From Pezicula radicicola (Eukaryota > Ascomycota > Leotiomycetes > Helotiales > Dermateaceae): a stretch of 64,000 nt of DNA. The position numbers and the translations under genes were made by a program. The DNA is taken from positions 931,975-995,974 of the forward strand of contig PDUO01000016.1 in NCBI GenBank assembly GCA_003008705.1. The letters are read 5' to 3'. Of this stretch, positions 1 through 10,508 are shown piece after piece. The notes under the pieces were generated by a model. That model had not been told where the DNA came from, did not search any database, and saw only the letters and a program-made list of their open reading frames with translations. Positions within the stretch are counted from its first letter, which is position 1. Every line of letters starts with the position of its first letter.

Positions 1-809
1 TGGTACACATCCCAAATGTGTGCAGACACCTAAACGCAATCCTCGTTAGCAAAATGTGACTTGCCAAACAGCTTAGAACGAAAACTTGAAAAGCTGTACA
101 TACCAACCATGACCAACCACTCCGGCTTCTTAACACGGTCCTCATCCTTCTGGGGATCCCGCAGAGTTTCAACCTTGACGTTCTCAGCCTCCTTGATCTC
201 GTCACTTGTACGGTGGCGGACGAAGACTGGCTTTCCTCTCCACTTGATAATGACCTAAATCCCAATTAGTATCGCCTCGGTCAGGCCATACAGTATGCCA
301 CGTACGTTCTTGCCCTCGGGAATCGTCGATAGATCAACCTCGACCTTAGCCATAGCCAAGACATCTGCGGATGCGGACATGTTGACAAGGAAATCTGCAG
401 GCACGCAACCATCAGCTTTGCATCCCAATTGAGCTCCATCCAGTCTTCATATATATATTCCCTTCGTTCACCCCTCCATATCCAATGCATCGGAACCCTC
501 AAACGTACCTTGAACAGTGGCCTTTGCTCCCGCCGCAGTCAAAGCACCCATGGTACCAACCATAAAGTACTGGAAAACCAAATTGCTGGTCGTGCTCTGC
601 TTGCTCCTGTAATGGCTGAAATCGGGGATCTTGCTGGTCTTGTCGCCACCCATGCCCTTGAAGGGCGACTCGAAGGAGCTGGTTGTCTCTGTCGCCGCGG
701 TGGCTCGGGATTTGCTGGACGAGGTGCTAAGGGCGCGGACGGGGAGGGCTGCGGATGTACGTGGAACGCTGCGCAGCAGGGTGCGCGAGGCAGTGGTGAG
801 GGAGGCCAT
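1..809 (-). CDS. rip1: Rieske iron-sulfur subunit of complex III (5' part, cut by window edge)
   Basis: Mitochondrial Rieske protein of the cytochrome bc1 complex, which carries electrons from ubiquinol to cytochrome c1 at the inner membrane. The gene runs leftward off the window. Exons joined by eye are 809-509, 394-306, 254-104 and 29-1, all with GT-AG introns and a continuous frame. Residues 1 to about 50 are rich in Arg, Ser and Ala, as in a mitochondrial presequence. A hydrophobic segment ([14 protein letters not shown]) matches the single membrane anchor, followed by the hinge. The last visible residues are V-C-T-H-L-G-C-V-P: the first 2Fe-2S ligand box, with Cys and His ligands. The second box should lie just outside the window. 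It is divergent from the gene at 1460, with about 650 bases shared between them. Identity is near certain. Confidence 0.95.
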
Positions 810-1324
810 TGTGAAGAGGGACGGGGGTTGTGTGGTGGTTCAATTGAGAGAGCAGGGAATTGATGAGTTGAGGTGAGGTGAACGACAATGATTCTCAAAA
901 GAATCCGGCCTAATAATTCAGATGCGTTGATTGGTTGCCGGAATAGCTTGGATTGAATCACATGACCGTTGGCCAGAATGACTTTCCGACTCATGCCGAG
1001 ACTCGAAAACACATCGAGCACCAGGAGAGTCGCATCGAGAAAGCAACAACCGACACCATCTCCAAATTGGTGAGATATAATCGTAAATTCTTTTACGCGT
1101 CACAATTCTTTCAGATTGACGGCTATCCGGGAAAAATAGTTCTCGTACTTTGTACTCGATACCTCGTGCAGATCTTTTATTATGGTGTGCTTTTCTATCT
1201 GCCGTAAAGAAGACAGCCTATGGGGGAAATGGCTGCTCAGCTAGCATAGGTACCTAGAGATAGTAAGCAGCAGGCATCCCCGTTGAGTCGGGTATTCCAG
1301 ATTGCCGACTCCTATCAACACCGA

Positions 1325-1338
1325 ATATATATATATAT
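1325..1338 (+). promoter_or_regulatory. TATA-like run upstream of the glutamine-synthetase-family gene
   Basis: An alternating AT run lies about 120 bases before the ATG at 1460 and is followed by a pyrimidine-rich leader. Position and composition fit a core promoter, but a plain AT microsatellite would look the same. Confidence 0.4.
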
Positions 1339-1459
1339 CTCCTGTCCTACCAGAGTTCTCTGTCTCTTCTCATTATTTTATCTAATACTGCGCAGGGGTC
1401 ACTATTGAGCATCAAAGACTTTCTCAAAACTGATACCGCCGGTCGTTGACGTCTCAGCC

Positions 1460-2782
1460 ATGACTTTAACTCCAGACTCTGAAGGTGCAGACAACACAAA
1501 GCTCAAGATTGTCCAGGAGTTTCTTCGCGAGAACCCATCTATTCAATATATCCGTTTCCAATGGCTAGATTATACTGGAGTTGTCACTTGTCGTGTGGTC
1601 ACTAAGTCCTACTGCCTCAAACTTGCGAAGGAGAATGGGTCGCTTCATCTCCCATCGCCTATGTTGACTACAATATCCCTCGACACCTCGATAGCCTTGG
1701 AGGATATCGAAGCCGGAGAGGACCAAATATGGCCTGATTGGTCAACCCTAGTCCCTTGCTATTACCAGAGTGGACACGCGCAAGTAATGTGTTTCGTAGA
1801 AGAAGGAGGTGCTACTGGTTTGGGCTTCCTTCGGTGCCCAAGATATCGGTTGAAAGACCTGGTGAGCAAAGCCAAGGCGGCTTATAATCTCGAATTCCTG
1901 GTCGGCATGGAGATTGAGTTTTACATTTTACCATCCAAAGATGGGACCAATCCCGTCGAAATGGTCATCAACCCTTTTTCAACGGCTAGCCTTCGGAACC
2001 CTTGTCTTCCTATACTCGAAGAAATAGTATCCTCGGTCTCAAAGGCTGGATTCGAAGTTAGACAGTTCCACTCTGAAGGCGGCCCTGGGCTCTTTGAGTT
2101 TTCCCTTGAACCACTCAGGCCTCTTCAGGCAGCAGATGCGCTCGTATACAGCCACGAAGCTATCAAGTCCATCTGTGTCAAACATGGCCTATACGCTACT
2201 GTGCATCCGAAGCCCTTCGAAAAGATGTCGCCAGCTGGGTCCCATATCCACCTTTCGATTTCCCAAGTCGACAAGGCAGATAAATTTCTTGCCGGACTGC
2301 TGGACAGTTTTTGTGCATTGGCGGCTTTCTATATGCCAAATTTCGATAGTCACACACGTGTTAGACCAGGGAGTTGGGTTTACTGGGGTACGCAAAACAA
2401 AGCTGCACCCATTAAGAAGGTTGCCGACGGGTACTGGGAACTTCGTACTCCAGATGGCACAATGAATCCCTATTTAACCCTTCTCGCTATCCTCACAGCC
2501 GGTATACTAGGCATCAAGAATGAGATGGAGCTCACTGTGAAAGATTCCGATAAGTTTGCCATGACCATAGATGAGAAAGAGGTCGAGGAAAAGGGTATTA
2601 AGAATAAATTGCCGACCAGCTTGATAGGGGCGCTCACATCGCTGAAGGAGCATACAAAGTTAAGGGAGGCACTTGGAGAGGAGATTGTGGAGAAATATTT
2701 GAAAATCAAGACGAAAGAGGCGGATATCTTTGAGAAGTTGACTTGGTCAGAGAGGAGGGAGATGACGACGAGGATCTTTTAA
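1460..2782 (+). CDS. glutamine-synthetase-family protein (type I / FluG C-terminal-like), 440 aa
   Basis: Single-exon gene for a GS-fold ligase. Family members couple ATP hydrolysis to making a gamma-glutamyl amide; fungal relatives include the C-terminal half of FluG. Visible landmarks are the N-terminal beta-grasp (about residues 15-110), the metal motif G-M-E-I-E-F near residue 150, G-S-H-I-H-L near 260, and the C-terminal E-L-R-T-P-D-G-T-M-N-P-Y-L near 327-340. Oddities: the canonical P-G-Q loop reads P-G-L (about 207-211) and the usual N-R-(S/A) nucleotide/phosphate segment reads N-K-A-A-P-I-K-K (about 312). Two active-site positions therefore depart from true glutamine synthetases, so the substrate is probably not ammonia plus glutamate. 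Length and the absence of introns fit the small stand-alone fungal GS-like proteins. The exact reaction is unknown. Confidence 0.85.
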   Translation: MTLTPDSEGADNTKLKIVQEFLRENPSIQYIRFQWLDYTGVVTCRVVTKSYCLKLAKENGSLHLPSPMLTTISLDTSIALEDIEAGEDQIWPDWSTLVPCYYQSGHAQVMCFVEEGGATGLGFLRCPRYRLKDLVSKAKAAYNLEFLVGMEIEFYILPSKDGTNPVEMVINPFSTASLRNPCLPILEEIVSSVSKAGFEVRQFHSEGGPGLFEFSLEPLRPLQAADALVYSHEAIKSICVKHGLYATVHPKPFEKMSPAGSHIHLSISQVDKADKFLAGLLDSFCALAAFYMPNFDSHTRVRPGSWVYWGTQNKAAPIKKVADGYWELRTPDGTMNPYLTLLAILTAGILGIKNEMELTVKDSDKFAMTIDEKEVEEKGIKNKLPTSLIGALTSLKEHTKLREALGEEIVEKYLKIKTKEADIFEKLTWSERREMTTRIF

Positions 2783-3079
2783 GTCGTTCTCGACTTCGGG
2801 TTGAAGGTAGAAAGTGTACAGCTAAATAGTATTATAGAAATGATATCAATATAATTTATGTCAGTCACAAAATGGTTACTCTTTCAAAAGCAGGCATTCG
2901 CTGAATTAAAAGGCTTAGGCTGGGCAAAGCTTATTAGTGTTTATCTCTTACTATACATTCGCCACACGATGTCTATGAAACTGCGCGTTCCAACACTGGC
3001 CATACTAATTTACTTCCTTGCTTTCCACATGTAGCAAACCACCTCCCAGTTCTTCTGACTTTCTTCATACACTTCTCTT

Positions 3080-4167
3080 TTACAAGCCGCCATCCATTTC
3101 GCTCTTACCAAAACTCTCTAGAGCATGAAAACAAGGGTTGCAATATCTCTCGCTGGTGTTAAACCGATTTGAAGCTGTAAAGCACAAATGCAAATCCCAA
3201 AAACTTTCTACACCACAAAATATCCTTTACTTCCACCACTTACAAGTACACGCATAGTAGTAGTTCCGACAAGAAAAGCACATAATTTGCCCACATATAC
3301 ACCTAAACAATCATCAGTCACTATACTATTTCAATATAGAACAAAGAAAGAGAATGGGAGAGAGAGGGGGGGGGGAAGAAATACAAAAGAGGGTATAAGT
3401 ACGTACCTAACAGTTCTACAACCACCATTCCGCTCCACCAAATTCTTACAAACAAGACACCTCATCAAAGATTTTGAGCCTTCCAAATCCCGCATCATCT
3501 TGAGAACATCCTCATCATCCTCACAATAACCAGTATTATAACCCTTCTTACAATCAGCACAAGTTCTCGCACTACACTTCAAACACCGTACACCCTTTCT
3601 CTCTCTAAACCTCTCCTTATCGAATTTTGGCCGTTGATATGGACGATTCCAATTCCAAGGTAACATCCTATTCCAAACCGATCTCTTAACACCCACGAAA
3701 TCCTTTTTATTTCTCTCTTCAGAAATTGTGTTTGGAGGGATCAGAGTACCACATTTTAAAACTGAACAATAAATTCTTTGGGGTAGTGGAATACTCCATT
3801 CTACATTTCTCTTGGCGTATTTATTATTTAGTTCTGGGGTTAAGAAAGGGGTGAGTTTAGTTATGTCGAAGACTTCTTTGCAACAACTTGCTGGGAACAT
3901 TGCTTCTTCTGTGACGGATATTTGGATTAGTTGTTGGAGGCATTGTTGACAGTAGTAGTGGTTACATGTAACTTGTGCGAGTTTGGTGATGGAGTGTTCT
4001 TCTGTGCATGCTATACATGGCTCGATCGTTTTATTGAGAAGGTCCATATCTTGCTTCAGTGATTCATTATTTTCTGGTTGGAGGAGGTTTGTCTGTGACG
4101 GTGATGTTCTTGCGGAATGGAATGATTGTGTTGATGAGTTAGTTGAAATTGAATTTGTTTGCGACAT
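3080..4167 (-). CDS. RBR-type (RING-IBR-RING) E3 ubiquitin ligase
   Basis: Cytosolic ubiquitin ligase of the RING-between-RING class, which takes ubiquitin onto a RING2 cysteine before passing it to substrate. RING1 shows C-I-A-C then C-N-H-Y-Y-C-Q-Q-C and a C-C pair. The IBR region carries Y-C-S-V-L-K-C and C-L-K-C-S-A-R-T-C-A-D-C. RING2 has C-L-V-C then N-G-G-C-R-T-V-R-C, whose GGC cysteine matches the catalytic position in HHARI. Exon 1 is 4167-3407 and exon 2 starts at 3302, completing RING2 as R-C-I-C-G-Q-I-M-C-F-S-C. A perfect GTAAGT donor at 3243 allows exon 3 (3174-3080, 304 aa in total). Without that splice the protein stops at 3227 (278 aa). I chose the ATG at 4167 for its GCC-ATG context; an in-frame ATG also exists at 4269. 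It is convergent with the GS-like gene. Confidence 0.75.
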
Positions 4168-5652
4168 GGCGATGGTGTTTTTTGCGAGGTTTTTGGTTTT
4201 GGTTTGGTTACTGTATGTGAGAAATTCGAAGGGCTGGTAAAAGTCTTTGATGGATGAACTTTTTTGCATTGTTAGGTAGGATGATTTTACATTTTATTGT
4301 GGATTTTGTGGTCAGTCAATTTGGAAATAATTTGAATTTGGACTGCCAGTTTAGTAGGTAGTCTTAGGTTCTGCTAATAAAGATCGCAACCGCCTTTATT
4401 AGCTGCCTTTAGTCAAGAAATAGGGGCTTCTTAGCATCGACGATGTGGTTATAACTGTGAATATTTTTCCCTTAGAAGGTGATGAAGTCATAGATGTGTA
4501 CTAAGAGCTTGAAAAATGCTAGGTACAAGCGAGGGAGATGGCAATGATGACAGTGTGGGAGAAGAGGAAGAAAGGTGACAAATTTTCAACAGCATCGGAA
4601 CAGCCAGTGTAAGTGCTAGAAAGACAACATAATAGGTATGCGTGATCCATTGAATATATTTTCGTCAGTTATGTATGAAGTTCATATATAACTGTTGCTT
4701 TAGTAACCTACAAAGACTCATGTAGGAGGATTATTGAATTCCATAGAAGATATCCTATTTTCTGTAGATTACTACTATAGATAGTCTAGAGAATATATAA
4801 TCTTTCTATCTCTGTTGAAAAGTGAAGTATGTTCGAGAATTGTCCTGTGGCTACCCTTTACTTTGTATCTTTGTAAACAGCAATTCTTTTTGCAATAAAG
4901 GCCTATAAGTAAAGCCTATACACAGCTCTTAGTTCTGCGTAAAAATATAGAAACAGAGTTACTACCCTACATATGACCTTCTACAATCTGTCTCTAATAC
5001 TTGAGAGAATTCATGTCAAAGGAAAAAAGGGAAAGAAGGGAAAGAGGGGGGGGGAGGCCATAGTCTTTGCTGTAAAATTATAACTAGTTAAATAGGAAGT
5101 AGCTAGCTCGTAGCCTCTTATTAAAACGTGGTTTAGAAATCCAAACGAAATGTTCCACAAACTATAGTTCTTTTCTGAATTGTGATATACACTCATAGCA
5201 GCATGCATTTTATCTTACATATGAAGTACCACCAGGACAGTCTTTCCTCTAAACGCCCTTTACTTTCAAGGACGAATCGTTCGAAGTTTTATAGTACTTA
5301 GCCTAAAGTGCTAGGTACTTTTCTGATCACTCACCTGAAGTTTGACAGTCGTGACAGTTAATCGATGACTGAGTCGTTCAAGGCCTGTGCATCTCCTCGC
5401 TCAGAACTGGAAAAGTTATCTATGGTATAACGGTAGATGTCGTTCACGGTAGTTGAATTCGGGGAGGGGTCATAGCATTGAAGTGAGATCTTACCACAGA
5501 CATAGAATCAGTGGTACAGTATGCACGGAGTATACCTCCATAGGAGAATATTATGGGATGGAAGAGTCATGACAAATAAATGCCGACGTCTCTAAAATAC
5601 AGTACAGACGGCACTTCAATATTCCGAGTCAAGCAAAGAAAAAAGGGATGAA

Positions 5653-5675
5653 CAGTCAGTCAGTCAGTCAGTCAG
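5653..5675. repeat. (CAGT)n microsatellite
   Basis: About six uninterrupted copies of a CAGT unit, directly abutting the left copy of the tandem duplication that follows. Confidence 0.9.
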
Positions 5676-5886
5676 TTCAGACCAACACTTCAAACAAACA
5701 AAAACTCTCGCAAAACCTTTTCCAGGCACCTGGAGAAAAATGGTCTCTTGTTGCGATAGGTGAGATGGCGTGGATGGCATTTCAAGATGAATAGTTCGGA
5801 CCAACATTTCAAAACAAAATTCTCGCAAAGTGTTGTTTCCAAACATCCGAAGACGAAGAAAAGTTTGTCTCTTGTTGCGACGGTCA
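5676..5886. repeat. diverged tandem duplication, two copies of about 90 bases
   Basis: Copy A (5676-5763) and copy B (5794-5886) share the blocks GACCAACAyTTCAAA, TCTCGCAAA and TCTCTTGTTGCGA in the same order and spacing, with substitutions and small indels between. On the minus strand a frame at 5891-5664 spans both copies, so the duplication also appears as a repeated peptide (cores RQTFLRLRMFGNN and QETIFLQVPGKGF, each followed by an aromatic/Cys stretch). Whether that 75-residue frame is expressed is unknown; it has no recognisable domain. Confidence 0.75.
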
Positions 5887-8167
5887 GACATTTATACTAT
5901 TTTGTGTTCTACATCTGAAGTGCCAAGACTGTCATGATATAGGATGGAATAGAGCCGGTAGTTTTTCAGAGGAGACTGGAGGTTAGATCTGGGGTACAAA
6001 AGTCAGGTGGTTAACCTTAAATAGCTTTGATGTTTGTTTTGTTTCCTCTTTTGTTGATGCTTTTTTTGGGGGGGCATTCTTCTTAAGTCTAATTTTATGA
6101 AATGGAGCACCGAGCCAACAACAGCAACCTTCGCAAGCGACCGGCAGGTCACGAATCACTTGGAGGTTGCGAACTTAGACTTGCAGAAATCGGGGGAGAG
6201 ACATGGTTAAGCTTAACGTTTCAGTTGGGGGTACCACCACGAAGAAGGCCAATGCATAAGGTGAAGGTGTCTTGGGGTTACATGTACCATTGTATGTAGT
6301 GTGGGAGCAAGCTTACGAGTATGGTGTATTGGGTGTGGAATTCATGTGGTGCTTGTTTGATGGAGACGCTAACTTTTGCGAGGTCGGATTGGATGTGCGG
6401 GTGTTTGGGGTATCATGAGCACGTGAGCGAGAGTGGAATTGAGGCTTGAGCATTGCGAGCTTACGAGTAAGGTGTGTTGAATGAGCTTCTTTTGGTCGAA
6501 CATGCTGCTTTGCGGTAACAAACGTGGGTTATGCTTGAATGTGACTATTTGCCTCCTCTTTTCTCTTTGATGTCTTCACAGTCCAACACCACACCCTCTT
6601 CGCGAAAGACAAAGCCAAGACGGATGATAGACATCAATACTTTCACTCGACTATCTGAACTCTACTCGTAGCGATGGAAGATCAATGTACAGTAAGCAGC
6701 CTTATGAAGATTCTGACAGGAACCAGATCGCCACCGTGGTCGGCACGAATACCCCCCCAAGCAGTGCATGAAGGGCAAATGACCGATGTCCTGGCTGTAA
6801 GTCATCCGAACTCTTTCACATCTCCCTGAAGTCAAAATCTCCAAGAAAGCATGATGTTAAGCGCGCATCCTGACCTTAGCAAATCATCCTGCTGTACCTG
6901 GCATATTACGGTACAGTAGCAGCGTCTGATTCTTACCGTCCGTATCCTTGAGTCTGATCCTCCTCTGGCGTCTTGAATTTCTCCATCGAGCCGATATCAA
7001 CCATGGACTATGGATATCTTTATGCTTTGCAGTCTTGTCGCATGGCTTTCGACGCCTCTTACCATACGATCGAAAACCTGGCGCCATCTGATGACTTTGG
7101 ATAGAGAGAATGTTGGGGATATGCATACTCCATTTCCGTGAGCTTCTCTGCACCGCGATGAGGCCAGTGCTTGAGCATCAGGTCATTGAGCTGGATTCCC
7201 ACATACCGAAGTGTTGCAGAAGTTTGCACACTCCACTACGACCAGACATTTTGCCGCTGAAGTTGTGCTGGTGCAGTTAGATCAGCGCTGAACGGTCACT
7301 GCTTCAAGACAACAACCCCACCCGATTTACGGCGTACGGCAAGTGCAGCCTGTAGCGGCCATATAGAAGGCTGAAAGTCATTGATCAGCCGTATTGTTGC
7401 CCTCCGATGCATCTGATGAGATTGCGTGAAGGGAGATCAGATGGAAGAATGACGAGGCGCCTTGGGGGAGGGAACAGATGGCTCGCAGCGTTCGATGCTG
7501 GGGAGTTTCGAATGTGAAGCTGTTCTGAAATGGAAGAATTATTCCGGGGCTCCCCCTTGTGGCCGGCGCTTGAGCAACTTGAGCACTAGAGGTCAAGGGG
7601 AGGTCAAGGTAAAGTTGCACTACCGCTACAGTAGACGAGATCACGTTCCTGAGCTAAATTGATTAAAATGGATGAAAATGGATACTCTTTCAGGGAATTT
7701 GAGCCTCTTACCGGGGCTATATCTGCATTAAGCTTCGGTCGCTTGGACAATGTCGCTTCGCCCCCTGAAACCTAAATCGTTGGACATCAAACCCGAATAA
7801 CCTCAACTGCCCCATGTCCATCTGATATTTTACCCAGTCCCAAATCCAGCATGCGACCGCTGAGCCAACGACAATCCAGCATCTTGCCGTCGGTCAGAAG
7901 GATCCTGGATCAGATCATGCCATCAGATAGAGTGATATTTTGGACAACCAGACACCTCAGGGTCCATGGTCTGAAATCGGAGACGTCTCGTGCTTGATGC
8001 CGGTGACAATCTCCGTCTGGTCGCTTTCCAGTGGATTACGAGTTACTTGCGCTGGCCACCGGCCACGGCCAATCGGTGTAGTCGCTGATGGGCACCGCAA
8101 TCCCAATCCAGAAGGCTGCTATAGCGGCTGAACCTGCAAAGCTCGCATCCTTGAATCCTTGAATTCT

Positions 8168-8215
8168 GGAATCCTAGAATCCTAGAATCCTAGAATCCTA
8201 GAATCCTAGAATCCT
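8168..8215. repeat. 8-base tandem repeat, GAATCCTA unit
   Basis: About six head-to-tail copies of GAATCCTA with degenerate copies on either side (from about 8150). It lies about 500 bases upstream of the start codon of the secreted-protein gene. It looks like a simple replication-slippage array. Confidence 0.9.
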
Positions 8216-8467
8216 GGATGCTTCACGACCCAGCCAGTTCCTCCCATCGCAAGAGTGCCCCTCTCTTCCATACTCCTTGTATGATCTTCCGTATAGCAGA
8301 TTGTTGCGCGCGGTGGCAGGTAAAAAGAATAGTGGAGGAGAGCGGGAAATCAGGGTCCCTGGCAATGATGGCCCAGACCTCCCTTGCTCGTCCTGCCCGA
8401 GGTTTGATCAGGCGGCTGGGTCGAGGTGACAGGGCAACAGCCCCAAGTTGGAGCTGTAAGTGGTAAG

Positions 8468-8479
8468 TATATATAATAT
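8468..8479 (+). promoter_or_regulatory. TATA box candidate for the secreted cysteine-module gene
   Basis: TATATATAATAT lies about 230 bases before the ATG at 8707. It is followed by a long pyrimidine-rich leader (cttcttc, cttccttct blocks), which is typical of strongly expressed fungal genes. Confidence 0.5.
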
Positions 8480-8706
8480 CTGTCAACGCACTTGGCATCA
8501 AAACGTTCTTCTTCATCGCATCTTCATTCCTTCTTTTAGTTCACTATTCGTTCTTTCCGGTTCTGTGAACTTTCAGCTTCCACACATTCTTTATTGCAAC
8601 TATTCTATCTTTCTAGGCCGGTCCTTATATTTTCAAGCTACACGATAGTCTATATTCGCCTCGTCTAGTCAGTCTCTACTACCACTTTTGCAACCCAAAC
8701 GACATC

Positions 8707-10508
8707 ATGAAGTACGAATCTGCAACCATCTTGCTCGCCTTCTTTGGCCTTGCAACTGCCGCACCTGTCCCAGAGGCCAAGAACAAGTTCGAAATCCCAA
8801 CTTACCGTCTCCGTGGTCGTGAGGTTCCCCAGGAACACTCCCACAACCGTTTCCTCGCTGGTGTTCGTGTCAACTTGAACATCGACAACCCAGACAATAT
8901 CCAAGATCCTGTCTTTGGTCTTCTTGGAAACGCTGCCGCTGTCGCTGGTGCTGGATCAATCACCAACCCCGATTGTCTTCACCAGGCAACTGCTGATCGG
9001 GCTTTCACCAACGCAAAGGCCGCCAACAATGTCACTGGTATGGTCGATGCTTTGTCCTACGCCGCGCTCGAGAGAAACACCGCTGGTGTTGGAGTAGCCT
9101 CCGTCATTTGCAACGAGACTGCTGTCAACCCCGAGATCCAGGCAGTTCAACAACATCAAGATCCTGCCTCATCTGGAGCTGCTGCTACTAACAAGGCTGT
9201 TGTTCTTGCCCTTGCCAAGCAAATTGCTTCCGTTGGTGGTGATCCTCAAGACGCTCTCCTCACCGGTACCTTCGCCCCTGGATCTACCAGTGACAACACT
9301 GGAGCTGGAAACACTTGCGACACCGCAGATGACGAGCCTGGATGTATCTTCAGCCAGAACCTTCTTGTTGAGGATGCAACTGCAGCTGAAATTACTGCTG
9401 CCGTTGCTGGAGTCACTGGTATGTAATTTTCAACTCCCTTGCTCACTACCTGAACCAAACTGACTCTTTCCCTATTAGCCGGCACTTCTGCATCCACCAC
9501 AGGCTCAGACTCCACTGGTGCTGCATGCTCAGCAGCCTCAACAGTTACCGGAACCACCACTGTCGATGCCGCTGGTAAGATTTTTGTTGAACGCTTTTCT
9601 TTTTTCTGTTCTCTAACACGGTGATTAGCTACAGCAACCGCAGCTTCAACAGCCAGCGCTGCGAGCGCCACGACCACCACTGCTGCTACCGAATCTACCG
9701 CGAGCACCTCCAACCTCGACTTCGGTTCATGCTCTGACCCTGCCATCCTCTTCGAGAATGGACTCGATGGTCGTACTGAGGCAGCATTCATTGCCGCTAA
9801 CCAGAACGACTTCAACCACGGCTCTGCTCTCGGAATAGCCGTTATCTCTTCGTTCATCTGCCAACAGTTGAACGACAAGTGCAAGGCTAGCGCCGACGCT
9901 CTTACTGCTTGCGCTGCTGGTCAAACTGCAGCAGCAGCAGCAACTGGACAAGCCGCCGCTGATGCTTTCAACTCAGGTAAGAGCTCTTTTATCCTCAAGA
10001 TGACACCACGGGTCCGAGAATAATATCATTGGAAATCTTACTGACCTCAATCACTTAGCTCTTGGTGTATCTGGCTCTTCTACCTCAACTGCTGTCACTT
10101 CATCCGCTTCAGCTGCGTCCACCACGGCCGCAACTGAAAATGGAGCAGGTTAGTTCTTAATCTCATTCCCTCTAAAATCCTTTTTACTAACTTAATATAG
10201 CCGCCGCAGCCTCAACAACCGCCTCAGCAGCATCTTCCTCATCGACTACTGCTGCTGCATCAGGAACCAATGTCCAAACCTTCACTGGAAGCCTCGGAGG
10301 AACTGCCCCAGCCGTCACTGAGACCGTCGGAGCTACCCGCCCATTCACTGTCAACGGCAACACCTTCGTCGGTGAGGGAGCGGCCCTTCAACGCTCATGC
10401 TCGATCCAAAACAATGCCTGCTCCAACGCCGCCAATGCAGGAGCTTCATTCTCCGTCTCTGATTGTGCGACCCAGGAGGAAGCTTGCAACGCCGCTGCCA
10501 GCGCATAA
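8707..10508 (+). CDS. secreted Ala/Ser-rich protein with three 4-cysteine modules, 517 aa
   Basis: Probable extracellular or wall-associated protein of unknown function. Exons by eye are 8707-9418, 9479-9574, 9629-9976, 10059-10148 and 10201-10508, giving 518 codons including stop. A signal peptide covers residues 1 to about 19 (MKYESATILLAFFGLATAA), and no GPI signal is visible at the C-terminus. Module 1 (about 80-225) has four Cys. Module 2, in exon 3, starts at L-D-F-G-S-C and has four Cys. The C-terminal module has V-N-G-N-T-F, then four Cys up to E-E-A-C-N-A-A, a pattern I recall from many fungal secreted proteins, often misnamed. The modules are joined by Ser/Thr/Ala linkers likely to be O-mannosylated. 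All four introns are phase 1 and each splits an Ala codon. The ATG follows a pyrimidine-rich leader. The function is not inferable. Confidence 0.85.

Larger units (their letters stand above)
4270..8467. other. gene-poor intergenic tract, about 4.2 kb
   Basis: No reading frame here has family-like features or a credible spliced structure. The left part (4300-5300) is AT-rich with broken frames on all strands. The part from 5650 to 5890 holds a tetranucleotide run and a diverged tandem duplication, listed separately. From 6100 to 7900 composition is more balanced, with only short frames that I do not recognise. A short 8-base repeat array sits at 8168-8215. Small unrecognised genes cannot be excluded. 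Confidence 0.6.

Noticed and set aside
3331..3406. RBR frame continuing past 3407 into a Phe/Pro/Leu tail
   Set aside because: It reads into an intron with a GTACGT donor; the spliced form completes RING2.
7830..7875. tRNA-like fragment on the minus strand (GTTGGCTCAGCGGTCGCATG)
   Set aside because: No closing acceptor stem or TPsiC arm could be paired; no convincing tRNA was found anywhere in the window.
9246..9884. 212-codon minus-strand frame
   Set aside because: It is antisense to exons and introns of the secreted Ala/Ser-rich gene; its Val/Ala/Ser-rich composition is the mirror of those codons and it crosses the plus-strand introns.
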